64,000 nt of DNA from contig NZ_POSF01000011.1 of the NCBI RefSeq assembly GCF_004343605.1, positions 136,990 through 200,989 of the forward strand. The letters are read 5' to 3'. The notes below the pieces were generated by a model. That model searched no databases and was not told the DNA's origin. It was given only the letters and a program-made list of their open reading frames with translations. How positions within the stretch are numbered: position 1 is the first letter of the stretch; each line of letters starts with the position of its first letter. This stretch comes from Dehalobacter sp. 12DCB1 (lineage in GTDB: Bacteria > Bacillota > Desulfitobacteriia > Desulfitobacteriales > Syntrophobotulaceae). The position numbers and the translations under genes were made by a program. Below are positions 15,209 through 24,511 of the stretch, piece after piece.

Positions 15209-16783
15209 ATGGAGTCTATGATTCTAAAAGGTGAAAAGGCCAGGAATGCTTTGGTCCGTGGGATCAACCTGGTTACCGATTGTGTGAAGGCAACACTAGG
15301 ACCAAACGGACATAATGTCGTTTTTGAAGAAAGAAGGCCCCGTTTTCCTACGACTACAAACGATGGAGTAACCATCGTAGAGCGTATCGATCTCCAAGAT
15401 TCCTTTGAGAATCTTGGTTGCAGAATTCTCCAGCAAGCCGCTGGACAGACGAATAAAATGGCTGGAGACGGAACGACTACTTCGATTATTCTGGCACAGG
15501 GGTTTGTACAGGAGGGAATAAAGAACGTTGCAGCCGGCGAGAATTCTTTGGATATATTGCAGGGTATGAGTAAGGCAATTGACTTAGTAATAACCAAGCT
15601 TAGAGAAAATGCCACTGAAGTAAAAACAATAGAACAAATCCAACAACTAGCGACCGTTTCATCCGGTGAGGAGGAAATTGGAGGAATCATTACCCAGGCC
15701 TATCAAAAAGTAGGAATGAATGGAATCATCCAGTTTGAACTGGGTAAAAAACAAGAAACAATCTTAGATATTGTGGATGGCATTAAATTTGCCAAAGGAT
15801 ATCTTTCTCCTCTCATGATCAATAAGCAGGAAAAGGCCTGTGTAGAGTTGGAGAATCCATTGATTCTGATTGTTGATGAGAGGATTACGTATATCTATCA
15901 AATCATGAGCGTTCTGGAAAGTGTTGTTTCCAGTCAAAGGCCCTTGCTTATTATTTCTGAGGACATCTCAATGGAACTATTGAAGTTGTTAGTGTCCAAC
16001 AAAATAAATAGAACCATGGAGATCGCTGCCGTTACATCCCCTGGTTACGGGGAGAGGCGGAAAGCTTATCTGGAAGATATTGCCACACTTACAGGAGGAA
16101 TGGTAATCTCTGAGGAAAATGGGATTACCTTGGAGGAAGTACTCAGCCAACATCTGGGCGGAGCTAAAAAAGTAATTGTCCAAAAAGAAAGCACTTCCAT
16201 AATTGGCGGGTATGGTTCTAAGACCGAGATAGAGGAAAGAGCCCAACAAGTTAAAGCGCGCATAGTGGATGCCGAGGACGATTGGACCAAAGGTAAGCTT
16301 CGGGAGAGATTAGGATGGCTGAATGGAAAGATCTGTACTGTTAAAGTAGGAGGTGCTACAGAAGCAGAAGCGATCAGAAAACAATATTTAGTAGAAGATG
16401 CCTTGAACTCTGCAAGAGCAGGGATTGAGCATGGTGTTTTACCCGGAGGCGGAGTTGCTTTACTGGAAGCAGCAAAAATTTTGGAAACTGTTCAAAGTGC
16501 TAATAAGGGTGAAATGATAGGAAACAAAATTGTATCGGAAGTCTTAAAACTACCGGTAAAAATTCTCGCCGAAAATAATGGCCGTAACTCCTTGGAGGTT
16601 ATCTCAGAAATCATGACTTTACCCCAAGGATATGGGTATGATGCATTAACAGACTGTTATGTGGACCTTGTGGAGCAAGGAATTTTTGACGCAGCAGAAG
16701 TAACTATTCAGGCATTGCAAAATGCTTATTCTGTTGCAGCTTTGGTCATTAATTCTGAGGGTTTAATCACCTATGAGGTCTGA
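15209..16783 (+). CDS. Second GroEL-type chaperonin paralogue (CprD/CprE-like)
   Basis: This 524-aa protein lies in tandem with the preceding chaperonin, 115 bases downstream. It keeps the GroEL motifs TLGPNGHNVVFE, GDGTTTSIILAQ and NSARAGIEHGVLPGGG, but differs substantially from its neighbour, so the pair is an old duplication and may form mixed rings. It also lacks a GroES partner and a Gly-Met tail. The start at 15209 follows AAAAAGGGG. A role in dehalogenase maturation is inferred from the cpr cluster. Confidence 0.88.
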   Translation: MESMILKGEKARNALVRGINLVTDCVKATLGPNGHNVVFEERRPRFPTTTNDGVTIVERIDLQDSFENLGCRILQQAAGQTNKMAGDGTTTSIILAQGFVQEGIKNVAAGENSLDILQGMSKAIDLVITKLRENATEVKTIEQIQQLATVSSGEEEIGGIITQAYQKVGMNGIIQFELGKKQETILDIVDGIKFAKGYLSPLMINKQEKACVELENPLILIVDERITYIYQIMSVLESVVSSQRPLLIISEDISMELLKLLVSNKINRTMEIAAVTSPGYGERRKAYLEDIATLTGGMVISEENGITLEEVLSQHLGGAKKVIVQKESTSIIGGYGSKTEIEERAQQVKARIVDAEDDWTKGKLRERLGWLNGKICTVKVGGATEAEAIRKQYLVEDALNSARAGIEHGVLPGGGVALLEAAKILETVQSANKGEMIGNKIVSEVLKLPVKILAENNGRNSLEVISEIMTLPQGYGYDALTDCYVDLVEQGIFDAAEVTIQALQNAYSVAALVINSEGLITYEV

Positions 16784-16909
16784 AGGTCTCCATACAAATC
16801 CAAAAATTATTTAAATATATACTTGATTAATAAATAGAGGATAAAGATTTGTAAAAACACTTTGTTTGGGTAAGTATATGTTAAAAATTAAAATGGGTGG
16901 GTGTATGTG

Positions 16910-17629
16910 ATGAATGTGATGAATAGTAAAGTTCATTTTTGTTTAAAAAATATACCGGCTTTTGATTCTCTGGACCAAAGAATACGTGACAAGATGTGCT
17001 CTTTTGCCAGCAAGAGATTATATAAAGTTGACGAATATATTTTTAAACAGGATGAGGCGGCTGATACCATTCTTATATTGATGTATGGCGTCTTGAAGCT
17101 TTTTAGAGTAAATGAATGTGGTACAGAAACCATTCTTGATTATGTATCTCCAGGTGAAATCGTCGGATACGATACTTTCTTCCAGCAAAATGTTTATAAT
17201 TATACTTCTTGTGTTGCTGTAATAGAATCTAGAATATGTTGTATAGATCGGGCCAATTTTGAAAAACTTTTGATGGATGAACCCACTTTAATGCAAACTA
17301 CATTATCTAAAATGAGCAATTATTTAGCTAATTTAAATCAAAATATATTGGGTAATAAGATTATGCATGCCAAAGAAAAATTAAAAAGCACTTTTTTATC
17401 TTTAGGCCAAGATCATGGTGTAGAAATCGAAGGCGGAATCAGAATCGATATAAAATTAACCCAGCAAGAAATTGCAGATTTGATTGGAATTTCCCGGTCG
17501 GTAGCCTGTCAATTAATTAACGAACTTGTTGATGAAGGATTCATTGATAGAAAAGGTAAGACTTACATTATTCGCAAAGAACATTTATGCCCTAATTTAT
17601 TTATTATGAGTAAGTGGAAGGAATGTTAA
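16910..17629 (+). CDS. CRP/FNR-family transcription regulator
   Basis: About 239 aa. An effector barrel (PGEIVGYDTFF in its core) precedes a dimer helix and a C-terminal winged helix with LTQQEIADLIGISRSVACQL. It is less like CprK than the regulator at 10314 and lacks an obvious FeS cysteine set. It follows the GroEL paralogues by about 125 bases on the same strand and may control them or the divergent rdhBA operon. The first codons are ambiguous: GTG 16901 or ATG 16910; GGGTGGG favours the ATG. Confidence 0.8.
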   Translation: MNVMNSKVHFCLKNIPAFDSLDQRIRDKMCSFASKRLYKVDEYIFKQDEAADTILILMYGVLKLFRVNECGTETILDYVSPGEIVGYDTFFQQNVYNYTSCVAVIESRICCIDRANFEKLLMDEPTLMQTTLSKMSNYLANLNQNILGNKIMHAKEKLKSTFLSLGQDHGVEIEGGIRIDIKLTQQEIADLIGISRSVACQLINELVDEGFIDRKGKTYIIRKEHLCPNLFIMSKWKEC

Positions 17630-17679
17630 AAAGAATCTAATTAAAAAAATGAACAGTTCGTTACATCATCATACAGAAA

Positions 17680-17701
17680 AGGCACCGAAATTTCGGTGCC
17701 T
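17680..17701. terminator. Bidirectional terminator hairpin
   Basis: AGGCACCGAAA and TTTCGGTGCCT form a perfect 11-base stem, followed by TTTT on the minus strand. It lies 50 bases after the CRP/FNR gene and separates it from the minus-strand genes to the right. Confidence 0.7.
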
Positions 17702-17757
17702 AAAAAATTATAGCCTAGCTAAATATTCGTTTGCTACTTACAATTTGATGCGTAAAT

Positions 17758-17968
17758 TCAGCTATCTCTACCTTCCTGTTCAATCGGCATGACAATTTCC
17801 GTAACATACTTATTGGGGTTCCCCCTGAAAATCATTCCGGGACCTTTATGATAAATCTCCCTTATAAATGGTCCCAATGTACTTCCCGACGTCGCTGTAC
17901 CTGCCTTTATAACGGATCGCGGCGACTGTCATTTCCTCAAATTCTTTCATTTCAATGTTGTAGTTCAT
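17758..17968 (-). pseudogene. Frameshifted GyrI-like effector-binding protein
   Basis: Minus-strand reading gives [20 protein letters not shown] and [12 protein letters not shown]. After a one-base shift it continues [20 protein letters not shown] and [16 protein letters not shown] to a stop at 17758. These two halves together match the small-molecule-binding GyrI/AraC effector domain (compare the intact gene at 21806). The frameshift lies near the GTACATTGGGACC stretch. Residue count is below the usual 150, so the middle is also shortened. Confidence 0.65.
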
Positions 17969-18018
17969 ACTCCCTGCAAGCAGTATAAACCCTCCACTAC
18001 GGGGGAAAGTCAAGGCCA

Positions 18019-18318
18019 TTATTCCTTTTTCTCTTTCTTTTTCTTTCGGGATAAGGACACCCCACCGAAGCCGCTGATCACAGCAATATAGAAGCCAAGA
18101 TCATACCACCAGCCTGTATTTACAGTCTCATAGATGCTGATATTGTCCTTAAATAACCCGACAATCAGTGAAATGGGCGCAATCCACCCATGCCAAACGC
18201 CCCATAAAAACCCTGCCGGTCTTTCAGATGTATACGTGCCATCTCCCGGTATACATCCTGTCAATGTGAAGGAAATTAAGATTGCCATAATCATGAAGAT
18301 GATATATTTCTTTTTCAT
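18019..18318 (-). CDS. Conserved small membrane lipoprotein
   Basis: This 99-aa protein has signal MKKKYIIFMIMAILISFTLT followed by GC, a lipobox that would lipidate Cys22. The remainder contains FLWGVWHGWIAPISLIVGLF, a segment seen in a small uncharacterised Firmicute family, a second membrane helix and a basic tail (RKKKKEKKE). It stands alone on the minus strand. GGAGG lies upstream of the start. Function unknown. Confidence 0.75.
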   Translation of the reverse strand: MKKKYIIFMIMAILISFTLTGCIPGDGTYTSERPAGFLWGVWHGWIAPISLIVGLFKDNISIYETVNTGWWYDLGFYIAVISGFGGVSLSRKKKKEKKE

Positions 18319-18450
18319 ATAGGCCTCCTTACAGCAATTACTTATTTTTATTCCGCCAGTATTTCCTTAATCAGGTCAATACCATTATAAGATATTTCTA
18401 GCAGAAGCAAAATAAGATTCAATATAGAACAATATTAAAATCAATCATCC

Positions 18451-18476
18451 AATACTCCCAGACAATACTCCCAGAC
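18451..18476. repeat. 13-bp tandem duplication
   Basis: AATACTCCCAGAC occurs twice head to tail in the gap between the lipoprotein gene and the aldo/keto reductase gene. It is a simple slippage duplication; nothing else stands out in this 284-base gap. Confidence 0.8.
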
Positions 18477-18602
18477 AGCAGAGAGCCTGACTTAGAGCTA
18501 TACATACCTCCCCTGCCGTATGCTTGACGGAATGGCAAATCTACTTTATTCTCTATTTATTGAAAATTTTTATTGCACGTGAACAGTGGCAGGAGATAAA
18601 TC

Positions 18603-19721
18603 ATGGACTACTTAGGCAAAAATATACGGAAGCTTGGTTTTGGTCTGATGAGGCTTCCGATGATCGAAAAAGAAATTGATATTGCGCAGACCAAAGAAAT
18701 GGTTGATCTATTCATGGCCAAGGGTTTCACTTACTTTGATACGGCGTACGGCTACATCAACGGAAAGTCGGAAGCGGCCATAAAAACAGCCCTTGTTGAC
18801 CGCTATCCCCGTGAGAGCTTTCAGCTTGCTACTAAGCTTCCGGCCTGGGCAGTCTCCACTGCCGCAGAGGCCAAAGAGATGCTCCATACTTCACTTAGGC
18901 GCACAGGAGCCGGATATTTTGATTACTATCTGATGCATAATGTGAGTGAAAGCCGCAAGAAAGTCTTTGACGACTTCGGTATTTGGGATTATATGCTGGA
19001 GCTAAAAGAAAAGGGATTTGCCCGTCATATCGGTTTTTCCTACCATGACAAGGCTGATTTACTCGATCGCATCCTGACTGAACACCCGGAGACAGAATTT
19101 GTTCAACTCCAGATCAACTATGCCGATTGGGAGAACGAATCCGTCCAGTCGCGCCAATGTTATGAGGTGGCACTTAAGCATAGCAAACCGATCATTGTCA
19201 TGGAGCCTGTCAAGGGCGGCGCACTGGCCAACCCGGCCGGCAGTGTCCGGAAAATACTTGAAGAAGCCGATCCGAAAGCTTCTTTAGCCTCTTGGGCCAT
19301 TCGCTTTGCCGCTTCTTTGGACAAGGTCATCACTGTCCTCAGCGGGATGTCTACCACCCAGCAGATGAAAGACAATCTTTCCTATATGGAGGATTTCCGG
19401 CCTTTAAGTCCCGAAGAAACGGCCGTGATCGTACGGGCACGAGAGGCTCTCCATGCGATTCCCTCTATCCCTTGTACCGCGTGTGCGTATTGTGTCAAAG
19501 GATGCCCGCAGCAAATTCACATACCGGTTTTTTTAGATGCCATGAACCGGAATATGATCTTTGGTGATTTACAAGGTGCGAAAAGGGCTTATCAAATTGC
19601 CTTGATGCTGGGCAGCACAAAGCCTTCCGCGTGTATTGCCTGCGGCAACTGTGAAGACGTCTGTCCTCAGCAGATCCATATTATTGATACGTTAAAGGAT
19701 GCTGAAACTCTCTTGGCATAG
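18603..19721 (+). CDS. Aldo/keto reductase with C-terminal 4Fe-4S ferredoxin domain
   Basis: This 372-aa protein has an aldo/keto reductase barrel (residues about 5-270), with YFDTAYGYINGKSE holding the active-site Asp and Tyr, and the family lysine/histidine region around LMHNV. The C-terminal part has two cysteine motifs, CTACAYCVKGCP and CIACGNCEDVCP, for two 4Fe-4S clusters. This anaerobic subgroup is common in clostridia; substrates are unknown. AGGAG lies seven bases upstream of ATG 18603. It is a single gene, tail to tail with the amidase. Confidence 0.92.
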   Translation: MDYLGKNIRKLGFGLMRLPMIEKEIDIAQTKEMVDLFMAKGFTYFDTAYGYINGKSEAAIKTALVDRYPRESFQLATKLPAWAVSTAAEAKEMLHTSLRRTGAGYFDYYLMHNVSESRKKVFDDFGIWDYMLELKEKGFARHIGFSYHDKADLLDRILTEHPETEFVQLQINYADWENESVQSRQCYEVALKHSKPIIVMEPVKGGALANPAGSVRKILEEADPKASLASWAIRFAASLDKVITVLSGMSTTQQMKDNLSYMEDFRPLSPEETAVIVRAREALHAIPSIPCTACAYCVKGCPQQIHIPVFLDAMNRNMIFGDLQGAKRAYQIALMLGSTKPSACIACGNCEDVCPQQIHIIDTLKDAETLLA

Positions 19722-19723
19722 GA

Positions 19724-21640
19724 TTAATTCGTTTGCAGTTCAACCATCTTTGCTTGAATTGCATTCAACAAATCCTGCCAGGTCTTGTTATATTTTTTCA
19801 GGAACGGGATGGGGTCAATATGATCTGTTTCCCGATAGGCATAAGAGATATCCATATGGCTGAAGATATCCTTTTGAGGGTCCCAACCATACCGGATACA
19901 GGCATCTGCAACCAAAAGGACGGTCTGATCCCAGACCTTTTTAAACTGCTCGGGCTGATTTCCCTCCGGTTCACACATTTCTACGGAAAGGTACCTTTGG
20001 TTGGCTGTTTGGGCAGCATGCCAGGCCACTTCGTCTTCCGGGATCATTTGCACGGTTTCAGTCCAATCCGCAACATAATGGGTAGAGGAATAACGGTTAG
20101 GGTAATTAAAATATTGAACTATTCTCTGCGCGGTGGCCCCAGGGTCCGCTGTGGAATGAATCACAAATCCTTTGGGGGATAAAGGCGTGGCCGGCCGGTT
20201 GTAAGAGAGCAGCTGTATCCCCACTTTAAGACTCGGGAAACGGACCGGAAGCGTTCTTGACTCCGTGAGACTTCCTGAGCTTGGTCTGAGAATTCCTGAG
20301 CCATCTGCATCCGCAACCACCTTAAAAGTGTAGTTGCCAACGTCCTGAACGCTTTTGTCATTAAGCGTCAGGATTATTTTTTGACCGGTCGTAACGTTCA
20401 GCCCCGATATCTTGACCCTTTGTCCAGCATCGGAAATCTGTTCAGAGGTTAATGAATTTAAGATTCCGTTTATCGTGATTTTATCCTGTCCGGCTATCGC
20501 CAAGTACCTATCCGGAAGGAAGAACTCCACGGTTCCGTTGTTCATGTCCTCCCCAGGAAGATAGACCAGGTATATATTCTTAGTGGCTCCCACGATTGTA
20601 CTCGCCGGAGATACTGAAAGTTTGCCATCGTTGGTATTGGCTAAATTAATGATCCGCTGCAGGACCGAAGATTTAACCGCATTCTCTCCGCCAAGTCCCG
20701 TCACAACCGTCAAAGGTGTGATCTTCCCTTTGAGATATTTTTGCGTGACCTCCGGCAGGGTGTCACGGACGAGAATAAGCGGGGATGATGATTTAGCAGC
20801 CAGTACAGCACCAGTCAAAGCATCGGCGAACTCTGTCCCTTTGGGCCCCTCACCCACCGCAACAAACAAGCGGGCAAGGTCTAATTGGCCGGAAAAGTGC
20901 TCTAAAACCGCTGCATTGGTGGCATAACGGTCAGACCCGGCTAACCGGAAAGCTCCCGGCACTTGTTGGGCTACCCCCTCGCTGATTACGCCTGTACCTC
21001 CAACAATATAGGCTTGCTGAATGGTCTGTTTTTGCACATATTCCTTGACGCTTTGCGGCAGCTTGTCTTTACCGGCGAGTAAGATCGGTATTTCCGCTTG
21101 TGCTGCCACCACCGCAATGGAGAGTGCATCCGGATAATTCTGCCCTGTCGCCAGAATCATCTTGTTGCTGTTTAACGCTTCGGCAATTTTTACTGATGTT
21201 TCATAGCGGTCATTACCGGCGAGACGAACAATCTCGATCACCCCGGCTTCACGCAGCGTTGTCTCAATCTCCGCAGAGATGCTGGAAGTCCCGCCTGTAA
21301 TAAATACACGCTTGACACCAAGCCGTTGAATCTCACTCCGTGCATCAACATTCAGGGATTCAGACTCCGTCAGCAGGATCGGAGCATGATACTTCGCCGC
21401 CAGTGGTCCCGCGCAGAGGGCGTCTGCAAAGTCATCACCGCGGGCCAAGACAGCATACTCGGACGATTCCCATCCTCTCTGGGAAATGGCTGCCGCTGTC
21501 GCATAACGGTCTGAACCATAGATTCGATCGATTTGAGTCGTATCTGCATTTGCTGCGCTTGTCATCCATCCGGTGAAAAAAAGAAAACAAAGCATAAGCA
21601 ATCCACCGGATCGAAGGTACCGTAATAATTTTATGTACAA
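19724..21640 (-). CDS. Exported N-acetylmuramoyl-L-alanine amidase with three CWB2 repeats
   Basis: About 638 aa. A signal peptide ends at about SAANA. Three cell-wall-binding (CWB2) repeats follow, each opening with R..G.DRY.T: RIYGSDRYATA, RLAGNDRYETS and RLAGSDRYATN. After a linker comes an amidase_2 domain with GFVIHST, YVADWTETVQMIPEDEVAWHA and SHMD, supplying the zinc ligands. It should cut peptide side chains from peptidoglycan while anchored to the wall. TTG 21640, eight bases after GAGG, is preferred over the TTG at 21673, which has no ribosome site. Confidence 0.9.
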   Translation of the reverse strand: MYIKLLRYLRSGGLLMLCFLFFTGWMTSAANADTTQIDRIYGSDRYATAAAISQRGWESSEYAVLARGDDFADALCAGPLAAKYHAPILLTESESLNVDARSEIQRLGVKRVFITGGTSSISAEIETTLREAGVIEIVRLAGNDRYETSVKIAEALNSNKMILATGQNYPDALSIAVVAAQAEIPILLAGKDKLPQSVKEYVQKQTIQQAYIVGGTGVISEGVAQQVPGAFRLAGSDRYATNAAVLEHFSGQLDLARLFVAVGEGPKGTEFADALTGAVLAAKSSSPLILVRDTLPEVTQKYLKGKITPLTVVTGLGGENAVKSSVLQRIINLANTNDGKLSVSPASTIVGATKNIYLVYLPGEDMNNGTVEFFLPDRYLAIAGQDKITINGILNSLTSEQISDAGQRVKISGLNVTTGQKIILTLNDKSVQDVGNYTFKVVADADGSGILRPSSGSLTESRTLPVRFPSLKVGIQLLSYNRPATPLSPKGFVIHSTADPGATAQRIVQYFNYPNRYSSTHYVADWTETVQMIPEDEVAWHAAQTANQRYLSVEMCEPEGNQPEQFKKVWDQTVLLVADACIRYGWDPQKDIFSHMDISYAYRETDHIDPIPFLKKYNKTWQDLLNAIQAKMVELQTN

Positions 21641-21805
21641 TCTGCTTTCCTCTTTTGTTTTATTTCTTGCCAAATCATGATGTTTCCATAAGAGAATTGT
21701 ACTATATTCATTCCTTTCACTACCAGTTGATATGTTTTCCTCTCATGTAAATAGATGTAAAACCTCCAAACAAAAATTGTAAGGAGGTTTTGCGAATCCA
21801 GGATT

Positions 21806-22267
21806 TTATTTTTGAATAACCGGCATTACAATTTTGGTCAGAAGTTCACTCTCCGGAACATCGCTGGGGGCATTATAGTAGTATTCGTAATACTCGCCTG
21901 CCGGTTTGCAGCCGTTTTCTTCGATCCAGCGGAACATTTCGTTATAAGGCTGCTGCATCCCGCTATAGGGTCCTTTGTAAATGCAGCTGGCAAATCTGCC
22001 GGCTGGAATCTCCCGAGCATGAATGTCCTCCTTATCCGGGAAAAGCTTAGCAACGGGGAACCCCATTTCTACATCCAAGTTCTCCATATCCAGGTTGTAG
22101 TAGGCGGTATATGGAGCATCGATCGGCTGGACACCCAGTTCATTCAGATATCCCATGATCTTCCCATAGCTTTCGCCGATCACTTTCGGCAGTTCGGCCA
22201 CGGCCGTTTTCGTCCTGACCACCAGAGCAGGCTGAGCTTTACGCTCCGAAAATTCAATTTGAAACAT
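21806..22267 (-). CDS. GyrI-like small-molecule-binding protein
   Basis: This 153-aa, single-domain protein belongs to the GyrI/AraC effector-binding fold, with VGFPV-type (VEMGFPVAKLF) and C-terminal LLTKIVMPVI strands. Such stand-alone proteins bind hydrophobic or cationic small molecules, and some cleave cyclopropane-containing drugs. No DNA-binding domain is present. GGGAG precedes ATG 22267 by nine bases, so the ATG eight codons upstream is less likely. The related gene at 17758 is broken. Confidence 0.85.
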   Translation of the reverse strand: MFQIEFSERKAQPALVVRTKTAVAELPKVIGESYGKIMGYLNELGVQPIDAPYTAYYNLDMENLDVEMGFPVAKLFPDKEDIHAREIPAGRFASCIYKGPYSGMQQPYNEMFRWIEENGCKPAGEYYEYYYNAPSDVPESELLTKIVMPVIQK

Positions 22268-22556
22268 GACACTTTTCTCCCTTTCAAACATTTTTGTTCC
22301 ATTCCTTCCCGTTTGCAGCAGTAAGCAATTAAATACCAGGGACCTCCGAATGATTGTTCCATTAATAACCTTTTTTTGCTCTTCTTAGAACGTATGTTTT
22401 ATTGGTATTTTATACCATCAATAGATTGAGTGCAATAATTTTAGGTTAAAATTAAATGTTTTTTCATCCATCTTTTTTCATTTAGAAGTATGATTCCTTC
22501 TAAGCTGCTTAAAATAAAGACTGGAAAGGGCAAGTAAAAATAAAGGAGGGCTTATA
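22268..22556. other. Gene-free, AT-rich stretch
   Basis: Between the GyrI-like gene (leftward) and the exported repeat protein (rightward) are about 290 bases with no coding remnant that I can see. It should hold both divergent promoters. A strong ribosome site (GGAGGG, 22545-22550) belongs to the gene at 22557. Confidence 0.5.
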
Positions 22557-22958
22557 ATTAACAAAACAAAGTTAATTGCATTATCCCTAACCGTTGCTTT
22601 AATTTTTACTTTGTCATTGTCTTTCGTGGTAATTGCTGCTACGGAGCAGAATAGCCCGAACGTACAATCCCCATCCTGCTATGACAAAATGATCGACAGA
22701 ATATCGCAAGAAAAGGGAATTTCTAAGGCAGAAGCTAAAGTCCAACTGGAGACAAAGCTCAAAGAAATCGCCCAGAAAAAAGGTATTACGGTCGAAGAAC
22801 TGAAAAAGCGGATGATGGAAGGTAAATGCTGCAAAGGCCACGGAAAAATGGATGAAGCGAAACTTAAGGAAATCGCTGAAAAAAAAGGCATAACGGTTGA
22901 AGAGCTCAAGCAAAGAATCAAAGAATATCACAGCATCAAGGAAAAAGCTCTTCAGTAG
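22557..22958 (+). CDS. Exported YckD/DUF2680-like repeat protein, apparent ATT start
   Basis: The frame encodes a signal peptide (NKTKLIALSLTVALIFTLSL), then a mature part with two copies of KLKEIA.KKGITVEELK.R, typical of DUF2680 (YckD) proteins, and cysteines in GKCCKGHGK. The only start that includes the full signal and sits six bases after GGAGGG is ATT at 22557 (ATA one codon earlier is the alternative). The first usual start, TTG 22611, would remove most of the signal. ATT is a rare start known from infC. Function is unknown, probably a secreted coiled protein. Confidence 0.7.
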   Translation: MNKTKLIALSLTVALIFTLSLSFVVIAATEQNSPNVQSPSCYDKMIDRISQEKGISKAEAKVQLETKLKEIAQKKGITVEELKKRMMEGKCCKGHGKMDEAKLKEIAEKKGITVEELKQRIKEYHSIKEKALQ

Positions 22959-23051
22959 AGGATAGATACCCTGCTGCCAATTGATTATTCTTGCCCTTTC
23001 CTTCTCCATTCACCTCAATACTGATCGCTTGAGCACTTATTTTCTTTTTTG

Positions 23052-23183
23052 TCAAATGATTGACTGCCATCCTCTCCTGGCTTCATCATCCACCTTCGGC
23101 TGCGTTAGAAAATTCATCCCGTCGAAAAAGAAATCAGCGAATTTGGCAAATCTACCTGTTTCCATTACGATATCGGCGTCCAT
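23052..23183 (-). other. Possible 43-aa ORF or gene remnant
   Basis: The minus strand encodes MDADIVMETGRFAKFADFFF followed by DGMNFLTQPKVDDEARRGWQSII. Composition looks protein-like, but there is no ribosome site and it lies just past the terminator of the GMC oxidoreductase gene. I cannot name a family. It may be the tail of a lost gene. Confidence 0.25.
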
Positions 23184-23192
23184 AATGGATAT

Positions 23193-23221
23193 AAAAATGG
23201 CCTGTTTTACAGGCCATTTTT
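23193..23221. terminator. Bidirectional terminator of the GMC oxidoreductase operon
   Basis: AAAAATGGCCTG and CAGGCCATTTTT form a 12-base stem with a 5-base loop and T runs on both sides. The stop codon of the GMC oxidoreductase gene lies inside the stem, so translation and termination overlap. Confidence 0.85.
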
Positions 23222-24499
23222 GTCAATGATGATTTTACTGACCCTCTTCGCCATCGCCATGATTGTTAAAATCGGCGGATTCCCCAAAGACTCAGGGAAC
23301 AGCGTTGCATCAGCGACATACAGATTTTCAGGCAGCTTGGGGCTGTGGAAGGTCACGGCTTCGTTTGCGGTAAGCGGCAGCATGCCGCCGGGGTGTCCGG
23401 CATTGACCGTTCCCAGGAAAATATCGTCTTTTTTTATCCCATACCTGCGAAGGATCTCGGTGCAAAGCCGGACTTCCTCCCGCAATCTTTCCTGATCTAT
23501 ATCGCTCAGCTTTTTTCTGATGTTTTTGTGATCAACCGTTCCAGCGCTTGAATCCGCCAGCTTAATCATCAGAGATACAATATCCTGAGCGGGGTACCGC
23601 CAGCTAGGATGAAAGAAAAAGCTCAGATAATCAAAATAAGGGGATAAAATAGCATGCTCCCTCTGTACGGCAAAGGGCATCGAAAGCTCTTTGTTCTGAA
23701 GGCTGCCCTTTTGCCGGGCAGCCACGCAAAGAACCGGATCAACAAACAGCCTGTTTTCGCATTCGATCCCCGAATTCTGAAGAATGACGGGGGTTGAAAA
23801 TCCGCCTGCCGCCAGGATCACAAGATCTGCCGGATAAAATACGGTGTTGAAGTCTTTTTGGGCCTGAACCCCTTTTACGAGACCCTTTTCCATAACAAGC
23901 TTTACTACCTGGCAGCCTGTGATGAGCTTCGCACCCAAATCCTGTGCAGCGTTCAGAAATTGACGGCTGTCCCATTTGACATGATACGGGCAGCCCAGGA
24001 CACATCTCCCACAGCCGGTACAGCGCTGATAATTGCCCAGCTTGGGCAGAGGCGCAGGCTTCAGGTCCATTTCCGTGCATATCTTAAACAGCCTTTTTGT
24101 GGAATTCTGCCATTTGGGCCAATGGTCATCGGTGACAGGGATTTCCCGGTAAAGCTCCTCAAATTCATCGTTTAGATCAATGCCAAGGTCCTTAAGCCCT
24201 TTGTCCATACGCAGCGCATTTCCTGCCGAAAGCGTGGTCGTCCCGCCTAAGCCCTTCCCGCTGACCATCACCATGCTGTCCGGGGTTTTCTTGACGCTCA
24301 TCGACGGAAACAGCAGTTGTATTTCCCTCTCATCAAAGAACAGTCCGGTTTTTCTTAGCTTTTCCAGGACAGATAAATTAATAGAAAACGGCTTGAATTC
24401 CCGGCCTGCCTCCAGGACTGTCACCTGAAACTTCCCCTGCAGTTTCTTGGCCGCGGCAGCCCCTCCCGCACCGCTGCCGACGACGATTACCCTTTTCAT
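23207..24499 (-). CDS. GMC-type FAD oxidoreductase
   Basis: This 430-aa flavoprotein begins with a Rossmann FAD motif (GSGAGGAAAAKKL) and follows the glucose-methanol-choline oxidoreductase plan, ending with HPGGMLPL and YVADATLFPESLGNPP. Residues CTGCGRCVLGCPYHVK at about 140-155 look like a cysteine-rich insert that could bind an FeS cluster, as in anaerobic relatives. It is the last gene of a four-gene operon starting with a radical SAM gene, 12 bases after its neighbour. Substrate unknown. Confidence 0.85.
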   Translation of the reverse strand: MKRVIVVGSGAGGAAAAKKLQGKFQVTVLEAGREFKPFSINLSVLEKLRKTGLFFDEREIQLLFPSMSVKKTPDSMVMVSGKGLGGTTTLSAGNALRMDKGLKDLGIDLNDEFEELYREIPVTDDHWPKWQNSTKRLFKICTEMDLKPAPLPKLGNYQRCTGCGRCVLGCPYHVKWDSRQFLNAAQDLGAKLITGCQVVKLVMEKGLVKGVQAQKDFNTVFYPADLVILAAGGFSTPVILQNSGIECENRLFVDPVLCVAARQKGSLQNKELSMPFAVQREHAILSPYFDYLSFFFHPSWRYPAQDIVSLMIKLADSSAGTVDHKNIRKKLSDIDQERLREEVRLCTEILRRYGIKKDDIFLGTVNAGHPGGMLPLTANEAVTFHSPKLPENLYVADATLFPESLGNPPILTIMAMAKRVSKIIIDKNGL

Positions 24500-24511
24500 G
24501 TTGAACCATCC

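Noticed and set aside
1-17000. Cobalamin riboswitch near the corrinoid-dependent dehalogenases
   Set aside because: I looked for the B12-box and the conserved core upstream of the rdh and chaperone genes and saw nothing convincing.
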